Position numbers and translations under genes: made by a program
Source: Paracoccus aminophilus JCM 7686
Lineage (GTDB): Bacteria > Pseudomonadota > Alphaproteobacteria > Rhodobacterales > Rhodobacteraceae
Reading direction: 5' to 3'
Assembly: GCF_000444995.1 (NCBI RefSeq)
Contig: NC_022041.1
Coordinates: 718,001 to 782,000, forward strand
Length of the DNA: 64,000 bases
Shown: in pieces, positions 41,711 through 49,165 of the stretch
Layout: each line of letters begins with the position of its first letter
How positions within the stretch are numbered: position 1 is the stretch's first letter
Notes under the pieces: generated by a model
The model's database searches: none
What the model was told of the DNA's origin: nothing
Seen by the model: only the letters and a program-made list of their open reading frames with translations

Positions 41711-41935
41711 TCAGCAGCCAATCTGATTGCCCGCTGCAGCACCTCCCAGCGCACCTGCAACAGTTGCTAGGTTGCGTCCGCTCCCGCCGCCAACTTGACG
41801 GCCAAGACCAGCCCCTACAGCCGCACCGCCCAAAGTCGCTGTGTTGCACCGGATTGCAGCTTGTTGAGTTGGAGTTGCATCGCATGCGGCTAAGGTTATG
41901 ACGGCACCTAGCATGGTTAGAAATGTCTTGATCAT
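41711..41935 (-). CDS. Glycine-zipper lipoprotein, 74 residues
   Basis: The sequence begins MIKTFLTMLGAVITLAACDA with a lipobox ending at Cys18. The mature part has a glycine zipper (LGGAAVGAGLGRQVGGGSGR and VAGALGGAAAGNQIGC). GAGGT lies about 10 nt before ATG 41935. Such small lipoproteins sit in the outer membrane, and a phage copy could alter the host envelope. It is followed by no obvious terminator. Confidence 0.75.
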   Translation of the reverse strand: MIKTFLTMLGAVITLAACDATPTQQAAIRCNTATLGGAAVGAGLGRQVGGGSGRNLATVAGALGGAAAGNQIGC

Positions 41936-42008
41936 TGTCTTGACCTCATTGAAATCCAAGTGACACCGATAGTCTTTCATTCTCTTGAACCAGACCTCAC
42001 TCTCAGGG

Positions 42009-43343
42009 CTATTCCAAGCTGTTTTTGTAGACCTTTCCATCCTTCATTATGACACGGATATTTTCGGAATCTGCAAGGAGATCAATGTTAATCAATGGAT
42101 CCCCATCAATTAAAATAAGATCCGCGAGAGCACCTTTTTCAACTACGCCGAGCCGGCCTATATAAGGGCTGCGTAATCCTGAAAGCTGCAATAGATCGGC
42201 GTTCGTCGAGGTCGCTTGCCGAAGTATCTCAGCCGGAGTATACCACTGCTTTAGTGAAACCAGCATTTCCCCCTGCCGGCGTGCCATCGCCTCTGAGAAG
42301 AGGACATCCGTGCCAAAGGCTGTCTTGAGGTGGTATTTTTTTGCAAGTTGGTAGAGTCGATCCGAGCCTGAAATAACCTCCTGTGCTTTTGCAGCCTGAT
42401 CTGATCCAGGGGGAAACATGTTGCCAAAGAATTCTTCAGTTATCGGCTGGGCAGAAAGCCAGATATCCTTTTCAGCCATATATTTTGCAGTTTCATCGTC
42501 GATGAGTTGACCATGCTCTATTACCTTCACACCAGCATCGATCGCCCTTCGCACGGCTTCAGATGTGTAAGCGTGAACCGTGACGTAGGTCCCCCAGTTG
42601 TTAGCTGCATCGACAGCTGCCCTTAGTTCCTCTGGCGTAAATGTTGAAACATCAAGCGGGCTGTGGGGCGAGGAAACCCCTCCGCCTGCGGTCAGCTTGA
42701 TTTGGCTTGCTCCCTGCATCAACTGCTCGCGAACGCGCAAACGTACCTCATCCGGGCTGTCCGCGATCATAGCGCCCCCGACTTGCTCAACTCGTGACAA
42801 GGGCTTTGAACTCTCTCGAGGGAGATCAACCATCGGGCGAAAATCGCCATGCCCGCTTGTAACCGAGATGATTGCACCCGAAGGCCAAATGCGCGGACCA
42901 GGGACCACACCAAGATCGACAGCTTGTTTTAGTCCAAACGATGGGCCTCCGAGGTCGCGAACAGTAGTAAACCCGCGCATCAGGGTGGCAGTGGCCTCAG
43001 CGGCAGCAAGAATGTTGGAGAAACCGACATCACCAAACAGCATTTGCTCAGGCGTTTGGCGTATCATCATCGTATGCCAATGCGCGTCAATCAATCCGGG
43101 CATAAGTGTACGACCGTTTCCATTGATCACCACGGCCTCCTCGCCTACGGAGGAGATAGGGCCGATTTCTGCCACTTGGTTCCCACGAACGATAACAGAA
43201 GTCGGCTCACTTAGCGCTGCTGACTTGCCGTCAAAAATCCGGACGTTTTGGAAGAGCGTTTCCGATGCCTCATCTGCTGATGCAACACCAAAAAAAAGCA
43301 TCGATATCAGAACGGTTCCGACTAAGTTTGGCGACTTCTTCAT
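42009..43343 (-). CDS. Secreted amidohydrolase (Xaa-Pro dipeptidase-like)
   Basis: This 444-residue protein has a signal peptide (MKKSPNLVGTVLISMLFFGV, cleavage near ASA-DE). The metal-dependent amidohydrolase barrel shows DAHWHTMM (first two His), carboxylated-Lys candidate in QIKLTAGGGVSSP, His in VTVHAYTSEAVRRA, HGQ in VIEHGQLIDD and the final Asp in FGTDVLFSEA. These match imidazolonepropionase/Xaa-Pro-dipeptidase-like enzymes that act on peptides or cyclic compounds in the periplasm. GC content is lower than in the phage genes, which suggests recent transfer. Confidence 0.88.
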   Translation of the reverse strand: MKKSPNLVGTVLISMLFFGVASADEASETLFQNVRIFDGKSAALSEPTSVIVRGNQVAEIGPISSVGEEAVVINGNGRTLMPGLIDAHWHTMMIRQTPEQMLFGDVGFSNILAAAEATATLMRGFTTVRDLGGPSFGLKQAVDLGVVPGPRIWPSGAIISVTSGHGDFRPMVDLPRESSKPLSRVEQVGGAMIADSPDEVRLRVREQLMQGASQIKLTAGGGVSSPHSPLDVSTFTPEELRAAVDAANNWGTYVTVHAYTSEAVRRAIDAGVKVIEHGQLIDDETAKYMAEKDIWLSAQPITEEFFGNMFPPGSDQAAKAQEVISGSDRLYQLAKKYHLKTAFGTDVLFSEAMARRQGEMLVSLKQWYTPAEILRQATSTNADLLQLSGLRSPYIGRLGVVEKGALADLILIDGDPLINIDLLADSENIRVIMKDGKVYKNSLE

Positions 43344-43846
43344 TCCAGCTATTACCCTCGAATTGTATAAAATCGGGATAGTAAAGTGGAAAAATTACGA
43401 CTCGTTACAACAGTCGCAAAGAAGTGACACCGCAGCACTTATAGTGTATATTTGTTGGTTTATCCAGGTTGTCAACTGTTATTTGGAGGCAGATTTCCAA
43501 CAAGCGCCAAGCTTGACACCACGGTGCATTCACGGCCTTTAGAGATGTGCACTGGCTGTTTCTCCTATCTAGTGCTGCAACAGGCGCTCGTGCGGCGTTC
43601 GTCGGCTGGCTATTTTGACAGAGGATGCGGAATACCAGCCCCCCTGTTTATGGCCGATGGCCCAGAACGGAATTTACCTCTGGAGCACTGGCGGCGCGGA
43701 GTAAAAACCGACTCGCCGATCTCGGCGTTTGACGAGGTCCATTGATAGATTGGTCGGCACCAGGATCCGTGAAATCTGAGCGGTCGGAGCGATCGGCGGG
43801 GACCGCGAGGATTGATCGAATCTCGCGACCCGCCTAGCCTCGGCCC
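43344..43846. other. Intergenic region, no gene supported
   Basis: These 503 bp separate the diverging amidohydrolase and SRAP genes. The left part (43344-43500) is AT-rich and probably contains the amidohydrolase promoter. The right part is GC-rich. Short open frames exist but none has a ribosome-binding site, codon bias or recognisable product. Confidence 0.6.
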
Positions 43847-44461
43847 ATGTGCAACCTCTACACCACCACGAAATCCGCCGATCTCGTCGCGCAGATGTTC
43901 CCGAGCCGTCCGCTGCGGGATCTGACCGGCAATGAGCCGTGGCCAGCGGATGTCTATCCCGATCGGCTGGCTCCGATCATCCGGCACGATGGTGACGGAC
44001 TGGCGGTAGCGCGTGCCAGATGGGGAATGCCGACGCCGCCGATGTATCTCAAGACGGCCCGCGATCCGGGGGTGACCAATATCCGCAACACCAACTCCCC
44101 GCATTGGCGGCGCTGGCTCGCGCCCGCGCATCGTTGTCTCGTGCCAGTCGAGCGGTTTTCCGAGCCGGGTGCCGATCACAAGCCGGTCTGGTTCGAGGCC
44201 GCGGGTCCGGTTTTCTTTGCTGGCATCCAGACGCAGGGCTGGACCAGCATCCGCAAGGTCAAGGACGGCGAAACCACCGACGACCTGTTCGGCTTCCTGA
44301 CCTGCCCGCCGAATGCCGAGGTGGCGGCGATCCATCCGAAGGCCATGCCTGTGATCCTGACCCAACCAGATGAATGGGATCTGTGGCTGAGCGCGCCTTG
44401 GGATCAGGCGAAAGCGTTGCAGCGACCGCTGGCGGATGGGGCGCTGCGAATTGTGAACTGA
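43847..44461 (+). CDS. SOS response-associated peptidase (SRAP, YedK/HMCES)
   Basis: This 204-residue protein begins MCNLYTTTKSADLVAQMF. Cys2 is the nucleophile that forms a thiazolidine link with abasic sites in single-stranded DNA after Met1 removal. Other conserved parts are NIRNTNSPHWRRWLAPAHRC, LVPVERFSEPG (catalytic Glu region) and AAIHPKAMPVILTQPDEWDL (conserved His). It protects replicating DNA from strand breakage. The gene is in the accessory part of the prophage. Confidence 0.92.
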   Translation: MCNLYTTTKSADLVAQMFPSRPLRDLTGNEPWPADVYPDRLAPIIRHDGDGLAVARARWGMPTPPMYLKTARDPGVTNIRNTNSPHWRRWLAPAHRCLVPVERFSEPGADHKPVWFEAAGPVFFAGIQTQGWTSIRKVKDGETTDDLFGFLTCPPNAEVAAIHPKAMPVILTQPDEWDLWLSAPWDQAKALQRPLADGALRIVN

Positions 44462-44533
44462 CGTTGCGCCGTGGGCTCTTGCCCTGATGTTCTCTAAGTG
44501 TTCTCATTGTCGATCTGTAGGAATCACATCGAC

Positions 44534-44863
44534 ATGCCAGCACGCCGCCCATCAGCCAACCCGTGGAATAACCCGATGATGTGGGAAGCCGCGCGGGAAA
44601 ACCTGCTGATCCGGCTGCGGTGCAATGGATGCCGACGGTCCGTCTATTACTGGGCCGCCGATCTGGTCAAAGTCGTCGGCCCCTATCATCAGGTCCATGT
44701 CCCGCCGTGGCGGTGCTCGCGCTGCAAATCGGCCGAGTTTGTCGAAGTTCACGCCACCTATCCGCACGCCGAGTTGCTGGGGAAAGTCACGATCCGCCGC
44801 CCGGTCAAGGAGATCACGCGCTGGATCTGGCGCAATGAGGTGGGCGGGGAGATCGTGAAGTGA
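44534..44863 (+). CDS. Zinc-ribbon-like phage protein, 109 residues
   Basis: Two CxxC pairs, CNGC (LRCNGCRRSVYYWAADLV) and CSRC (PPWRCSRCKSAEFVEVHATY), predict a zinc-binding fold. It looks like a host-interacting or DNA-associated small protein. The function is unknown. It is coupled to the following gene by a GTGA overlap. Confidence 0.65.
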   Translation: MPARRPSANPWNNPMMWEAARENLLIRLRCNGCRRSVYYWAADLVKVVGPYHQVHVPPWRCSRCKSAEFVEVHATYPHAELLGKVTIRRPVKEITRWIWRNEVGGEIVK

Positions 44864-45078
44864 CGCGCTGGTCACATGTTCCAAGCAACCGCAATAACGC
44901 CGGTCCAGACGAACGGCTCGTGCTTCGAGATGGGGATGAGGTCGGTGGTGTCGCCATCACGCAAGACGGCTGGCGCTGGGAAACTTGGGTGTCTCCGGCA
45001 GCGCAAGGGGTCGAGCCGACCTTTGCCGATGCGCTCGAGGCTGTGCGCCGGGATGCCGCCCCGAAATCTCGCCTCTAA
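44860..45078 (+). CDS. Hypothetical protein, 72 residues
   Basis: The sequence begins MTRWSHVPSNRNNAGPDERL, with GWRWETWVSPAAQGVEPTFA. The start is GTG 44860, overlapping the upstream stop. No family is recognised. Confidence 0.55.
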   Translation: MTRWSHVPSNRNNAGPDERLVLRDGDEVGGVAITQDGWRWETWVSPAAQGVEPTFADALEAVRRDAAPKSRL

Positions 45079-45081
45079 CGC

Positions 45082-45261
45082 ATGAAGGACCATCGCATCT
45101 TCATCCATTGCCGCTGCGGCCATGTCGGCTGCGTCACGCTCGGCTATTTCCTCCACCGCGATGAGATGCTGCGGCGGGCGCGGTGCACTGTCTGTGGCAA
45201 GCGGGACGGGTGGACGGTGATCGTGCTGCCGCCAGCGGGGAGCAAGGGGTATCCGGGGTAG
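45082..45261 (+). CDS. Small zinc-ribbon protein, 59 residues
   Basis: The sequence begins MKDHRIFIHCRCGHVGCVTL and later has RARCTVCGKRDGWTVIVLP. Four Cys in CRCGHVGC and CTVC suggest one zinc site. It follows the previous stop by 3 bp and completes a three-gene plus-strand operon (44534-45261). The function is unknown. Confidence 0.6.
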   Translation: MKDHRIFIHCRCGHVGCVTLGYFLHRDEMLRRARCTVCGKRDGWTVIVLPPAGSKGYPG

Positions 45262-45322
45262 CAGACTGGCCGGTGATCGAGCTGTGGCGGCTGGAGGTGA
45301 AGAACTAACCTAGACAGCGAAA

Positions 45323-45357
45323 AGCCGAGCGGTCTTGGTTATGAGGCCCGCCCGGCT
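45323..45357 (-). terminator. Terminator-like hairpin
   Basis: The stem AGCCGAGCGG/CCGCCCGGCT (one mismatch) with a 15-nt loop is followed on the minus strand by TTTTC. It would end transcription coming from the barrel gene. Confidence 0.5.
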
Positions 45358-45444
45358 GGACTCGTTACGCCGCGTTGTTTTCTTGCCTCATGCATACGCC
45401 TTTGGGTGGAGTTTCGGCTATATAACTAAATCGTAAGTAATAGG

Positions 45445-45687
45445 TCAGCATCGGGGCACTATTATATAGACCAGTTGACCTATCTGTGGCGCTGCGCAGA
45501 GGTTGTCAGGCGCTTGCTGTGGTGGTTGGGCGGTTCCACCCATCACGCCTCCTCCCCGCTCTCTCCGCGGGTCGCGCCCTGATAGGCAAAGTCGATATGC
45601 TCCTCGACTGATCCCATGCGCCCTGTCGCTGGCGGATCGGGCGCCGCAATTCTCGCAGATGTACAGGTGTCCGCGCTTGCCCGTCAC
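45445..45687 (-). CDS. Possible small zinc-finger-like protein
   Basis: GTG 45687 with GGGAGGGCG just before it opens an 80-residue frame beginning MTGKRGHLYICENCGARSAS. The CENCG knuckle resembles the start of a TraR/DksA-type finger, but the second Cys pair is incomplete. It is downstream of the barrel gene on the same strand. An overlapping 24-residue frame is equally possible, so the call is weak. Confidence 0.25.
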   Translation of the reverse strand: MTGKRGHLYICENCGARSASDRAHGISRGAYRLCLSGRDPRRERGGGVMGGTAQPPQQAPDNLCAAPQIGQLVYIIVPRC

Positions 45688-45751
45688 CGCCCTCCCTTCC
45701 CAGCAAGGGCGCGCCGGGCGGCGCGGGCAACTACCGCTAAACGGTTGAAGA

Positions 45752-47071
45752 TCAGAACTTCCAACCGACACGGGCAGAAATCGTGTCGTTCGTGGCCTTC
45801 CATCCCTGCAAATTGTCGTAGTCGTGCCGGGTATACTTGATGCCCAAGATCACGTTGTCAGTAAGTGCATAGTCAACACCTGCTGCCGCGAGCCACCCAT
45901 CATCACCACTGGTTTTGACGTAACCGGCAGCGATATAAGGCAGAAACCTTGCGTAGGCGTAGCCGAGCTGTGCTTCAATACTTACCGTTTTCAGGTCAAA
46001 CCTGTGAGACTCCTGCTCAAATGAGGTCCTAACGCCGTTTGTTCGAGCGTAGTTTGCCTCCACGCCAACAACAGCCTTGTTGGAAAACTGATAGCGATAA
46101 CCGGTGAAAACACCGAAGGTGTTCGCGCTTTCTTTCATTTCCTGCACGAAAGTCGAAGCATAGGCGGCGCGCACGACCTCCGTCCACGCTTCGCTTATGA
46201 TGCGAGTTTCCCGACGCTCGGGTTCTACGATGATCGTTTCAGTCCGGGCGGCGCTCACGATCTCAGTTTCGGTTCGCCCCGGCTCCACGATCACAGTTTC
46301 GACCCGCCCGGGGGTGACGACCACGGTTTCGGTCCAACTGTCACGAACGATTTCTGTTTCAGTGCGTCCTGGTGTGACGATGACGGTTTCGGTCGACGTT
46401 TCGGTCCAAGCATCGCGGATGGTGACGGTTTCGCGACCGACTTCGCCACGTTTCCAGTCGCCTGTCCATTGCCCCTTATCGTTCCATTCGCCGGATCCGG
46501 GAACCGGGACTGGGCAAGTGTTATTGCCATGGTTGCAGCCGGGATATTGGTCTTTCGGGTCGGTTGGCTTCCAAATTTTGTCGATGACTGGGCGTTCTTC
46601 TGTGACAGGAGGGTGCTCAACAACGATTTCACGTTCTTCCGTGATCGGGGGTATCTCGACTTCTCGGGTAATTGGCGGATGAACCACGTCGCGCGTGACG
46701 GGCGGGATTTCCCGTTCTTCGGTTACCGGCGGAATTTCTACGTCACGGGTCTCGGCAGGTATCACGACCTCTTCGGTTACCGCCGGTACTATGACTTCTT
46801 CGGTGATAGCCGGGTGTTCAATCACCTCAGCCGGATGCTCGACGGGTACTCTGCGTTTGAGCTTAAGGTCGCTATAGCCGATTGCGGCCCCTAGATACGG
46901 CCCAGTCCATGAAAAGGATTGAGCGTTCTCTAATTGACTTTGAGCGGCGATCATCGGTGCTGGCGCGACATCGTCAACAGACACCACCGGAGCTACATAT
47001 CCCCCGGCAGATGCCGTTGATGTAGCAAAAACACAGGCCAAGACAGCCATATTTTGTGCAATATGCGTCAA
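45752..47071 (-). CDS. Outer-membrane beta-barrel with long repeat insertion
   Basis: This 439-residue protein has a signal peptide to about Ala22. A first barrel strand SWTGPYLGAAIGYSDLKLKR (residues 54-73) is followed by an insertion to about residue 312. The rest of an OmpA/opacity-like 8-strand barrel then resumes (FGVFTGYRYQFSNKAVVGVE) and ends in the aromatic C terminus VGWKF. The insertion has Pro/Glu-rich repeats of VEIPPVTEER type, a central Gly/Trp segment with Cys179 and Cys186, then repeats of TETVIVTPGR type. It would sit in the first extracellular loop. Related barrels are common, but this insertion is unusual. Confidence 0.8.
   Translation of the reverse strand: MTHIAQNMAVLACVFATSTASAGGYVAPVVSVDDVAPAPMIAAQSQLENAQSFSWTGPYLGAAIGYSDLKLKRRVPVEHPAEVIEHPAITEEVIVPAVTEEVVIPAETRDVEIPPVTEEREIPPVTRDVVHPPITREVEIPPITEEREIVVEHPPVTEERPVIDKIWKPTDPKDQYPGCNHGNNTCPVPVPGSGEWNDKGQWTGDWKRGEVGRETVTIRDAWTETSTETVIVTPGRTETEIVRDSWTETVVVTPGRVETVIVEPGRTETEIVSAARTETIIVEPERRETRIISEAWTEVVRAAYASTFVQEMKESANTFGVFTGYRYQFSNKAVVGVEANYARTNGVRTSFEQESHRFDLKTVSIEAQLGYAYARFLPYIAAGYVKTSGDDGWLAAAGVDYALTDNVILGIKYTRHDYDNLQGWKATNDTISARVGWKF
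46136..46849 (-). repeat. Coding repeats forming the extracellular insertion
   Basis: Two families of roughly 10-11-residue degenerate repeats (residues 75-165 and 212-300) flank a non-repeat centre. At DNA level the copies are diverged, for example CACGATYWCAGTTTCG-like units on the plus strand, so recent slippage is not needed. Confidence 0.75.
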
Positions 47072-47215
47072 ATCGTTACCCTACTATTTAAACAACATGA
47101 TGGTTAACAGAGATCTTCTTAAGGTAGAATCTCTCAACAAGCATCCTGACTATTCAGACAGTTAGGCGACCGCGAATTGTGATAGGGACATTCCGCTCTT
47201 AGCTATCTTGATTGG

Positions 47216-47374
47216 TTAAGGGGTAACTATTTGTTGGCTAGGATAGCCCTTGGCCTCAACGCTCGGCTTCCAATAGATCTCGCCCGGCCGCTCTGGCAGC
47301 TTCCGAAAGCATTGACCGCAGAGCCAGTAGCCGTTGACGAAATCGCCGTTCTGGTGCTTGCAGGTCGCGGTCAT
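47216..47374 (-). CDS. Small CxxC protein, 52 residues
   Basis: The sequence begins MTATCKHQNGDFVNGYWLCG, followed by QCFRKLPERPGEIYWKPSVE. A C-x-x-C pair plus Cys5 and His7 suggest zinc binding. ATG 47374 overlaps the preceding stop (ATGA). It is the last gene of the 50.9-47.2 kb operon. Confidence 0.6.
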   Translation of the reverse strand: MTATCKHQNGDFVNGYWLCGQCFRKLPERPGEIYWKPSVEAKGYPSQQIVTP

Positions 47375-47505
47375 GGGCGGGGCTCCTGCTCAAGGTCTTT
47401 GAGGCACCGCTTGCAGACCAAGGACCCGCCTTTACCGCGCCAATCATAGCCCATGCAGACAGGATCATGCCCCATCAGCCAGCAGGCGAACGGTGCCTCG
47501 CTCAC
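47371..47505 (-). CDS. Small CxxC protein, 44 residues
   Basis: The sequence begins MSEAPFACWLMGHDPVCMGY and ends SLVCKRCLKDLEQEPRP. Cys8, Cys17 and the CKRC pair could bind zinc. GTG 47505 overlaps the preceding stop. Confidence 0.55.
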   Translation of the reverse strand: MSEAPFACWLMGHDPVCMGYDWRGKGGSLVCKRCLKDLEQEPRP

Positions 47506-47645
47506 GGCTTCTCTCCCCCGAGGGCGCGGCGCAGTGCGCCGTCTGCTATGTGCCAGATGTGAGGGTCTAGCGATCGCGAGACCGCGCTTCGGACCCGCTC
47601 TAGCCCCTCCCGTAGTATATCGACCTCCCGCGCCTCTCTGCTCAC
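47502..47645 (-). CDS. Small helical protein, 47 residues
   Basis: The sequence begins MSREAREVDILREGLERVRS and ends ALRRALGGEKP. It is charged and helical. GTG 47645 lies 4 bp after the FtsK-gamma gene stop, and its own stop overlaps the next GTG. The function is unknown. Confidence 0.5.
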   Translation of the reverse strand: MSREAREVDILREGLERVRSAVSRSLDPHIWHIADGALRRALGGEKP

Positions 47646-47649
47646 CGCG

Positions 47650-48417
47650 TCACCCGCGACAGGGGCGGTCTACGCCTTTTTCAGAACCGAACTGCCATGC
47701 AACACGACCGTCAGGGTAAACGTCAATCGTGCCCTTCCCGTTGACCTCAAACGACAGAACGCCATCGTCTAGATGCGACACGCTCGCCGCGTCAACCGCG
47801 GCAGCTTGAACCGGCAGTCTGCGATTAATCGCAGACTTCGGGTTCGCGGGTTCATCGAGCAGGTGTCCGAACCCTGCCTCGATTAGACGACGCTTGCTGT
47901 CCTGCACATCGGCGAGGATCTTGGCATAGCGCGGGGTCAGTGCCACCGGCTCCGCCTCGACCATTTTGTTGCCGTCACCGATATGGTCCGGATCCGGCTC
48001 GGCGTCGGGCTGGATCGCGGCGGCATGGGCGTTCACCGCGTCACCCGCGACAGGGGCGGCGTAGAGGGGGACTGTGTGGCCCGTGCTCTTGTCTGGTCGG
48101 TCGAAAATAACCCGATTGCCGTATCGGTTGTAACCGTCATCGGGAGCCATATAGCCAATCGGCTGCGTGCTCGCGGGATGGATCGCGGCGAGTGATCGCT
48201 TACCGACCTCATTCGGGCGCGTGACAATCCCGTCAGCTTCGGCGCGCTCAACAAGCCGGGCGGCGGCATTGTAGCCGATACCCATTGACCGGCTAACGAA
48301 TGAGGTGCTGACGCGGTTTGCTCGGATCATAATCCCGATGGCCCGTTCATAATCCGCATCTAGATCGGCGGTTCGGTTGATCGTGCCGCACACCGTAGGG
48401 GCGGGATTGGTGGTCAT
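47650..48417 (-). CDS. Free-standing FtsK-gamma domain protein
   Basis: This 255-residue protein begins MTTNPAPTVCGTINRTADLD. Residues 19-75 match the FtsK gamma winged helix: DADYERAIGIMIRANRVSTS, SRSMGIGYNAAARLVERAEA and DGIVTRPNEVGKRSLAAI correspond to the KASTS...RIGYNRAARLIE...GIV pattern. In FtsK this domain reads the polar KOPS sequences and activates XerD. No motor domain is present. The rest of the protein is not recognised. ATG 48417 overlaps the upstream stop. Confidence 0.85.
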   Translation of the reverse strand: MTTNPAPTVCGTINRTADLDADYERAIGIMIRANRVSTSFVSRSMGIGYNAAARLVERAEADGIVTRPNEVGKRSLAAIHPASTQPIGYMAPDDGYNRYGNRVIFDRPDKSTGHTVPLYAAPVAGDAVNAHAAAIQPDAEPDPDHIGDGNKMVEAEPVALTPRYAKILADVQDSKRRLIEAGFGHLLDEPANPKSAINRRLPVQAAAVDAASVSHLDDGVLSFEVNGKGTIDVYPDGRVAWQFGSEKGVDRPCRG

Positions 48418-48668
48418 AGCTTCAATCCTTCTACCTGTCGGGCAATCTCCACGGTTACATGAGCGCGCTCGCCATCCTCGATCAGCCACCATTGGCGGCG
48501 CGGATAGAACGACACGTCAACGAACACAGGTCTGCCGTTGAAAACACCAGCGCCATACCGCACGCGGTCTGCGACCTCGGCTCGCTCGACAGCGCGGAGA
48601 ACCTCGGGGGCCAACTGATCTCGTGCGATACCCCTCGCCGTAGGGGTGGGATTGGTGGGGGTGGTCAT
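48414..48668 (-). CDS. Hypothetical protein, 84 residues
   Basis: The sequence begins MTTPTNPTPTARGIARDQLA and has FVDVSFYPRRQWWLIEDGER. The first residues echo the N terminus of the next gene. No family is recognised. It is overlapped at both ends by ATGA junctions. Confidence 0.55.
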   Translation of the reverse strand: MTTPTNPTPTARGIARDQLAPEVLRAVERAEVADRVRYGAGVFNGRPVFVDVSFYPRRQWWLIEDGERAHVTVEIARQVEGLKL

Positions 48669-49165
48669 CGGGTGGCCTCCGGCTTCATGAAAACGATCCA
48701 GTGGGATTTCGCGGTCTTGCCGCAGCGATTGCCGATCAGCGGCTTTTGGTCGGTCAGGGCCAGCAGCTCCGACACCCGCACCTCGTGCTCATTCCATTTG
48801 AAAATGAGCGTGCCGTGCGGTTTCAGAACGCGGAAGCACTCGGCGAAACCGGCGCGGATATCGTCGCGCCAGTCAGCGCCGAGCTTTCCGTATTTTTTGG
48901 CCAGCCAGCCGGTCTTTCCGTTTCGGATCAGGTGCGGCGGGTCGAAAATGACCAGGTGGAATGTGTCGTCCGGGAATGGCAGGGCGCGGAAGTCCATCAC
49001 GGCGGCGGGCGCGATGATCAGTTCACGCGCGCCGCCGGCCGAGGATTTGTCGGGGAGGGAATGCCGCTCCGCCCGAATGTCGCCAAAGATGGCACGCGGA
49101 TCAGCTCGATCGAACCAGAACATGCGGCTGCCGCAGCAGGCATCGAGCACAGGAGTTTCGCTCAT
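48665..49165 (-). CDS. SAM-dependent DNA methyltransferase-like protein
   Basis: This 166-residue class I methyltransferase has the SAM-binding motif VLDACCGSRMFWFDRADPRA and the catalytic-type motif FHLVIFDPPHLIRN (DPPH, a variant of the DPPY of N6-adenine and N4-cytosine enzymes), with LKPHGTLIFKWNEHEVRVSE after it. No target-recognition domain is present, as in several phage-coded solitary enzymes. It may modify phage DNA. Confidence 0.75.
   Translation of the reverse strand: MSETPVLDACCGSRMFWFDRADPRAIFGDIRAERHSLPDKSSAGGARELIIAPAAVMDFRALPFPDDTFHLVIFDPPHLIRNGKTGWLAKKYGKLGADWRDDIRAGFAECFRVLKPHGTLIFKWNEHEVRVSELLALTDQKPLIGNRCGKTAKSHWIVFMKPEATR

Larger units (their letters stand above)
45262..45751. 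other. Region between convergent accessory genes
   Basis: These 490 bp lie between the end of the plus-strand operon and the end of the barrel gene. They hold a minus-strand hairpin terminator (45323-45357) and one weak minus-strand zinc-finger-like frame (45445-45687). Nothing else is supported. Confidence 0.5.

Noticed and set aside
46197..46682. Plus-strand frame opposite the barrel repeats, or a CRISPR-like array there
   Set aside because: The regular repeats are coding on the minus strand, diverged, and lack spacers; the plus-strand frame is a reflection of them.
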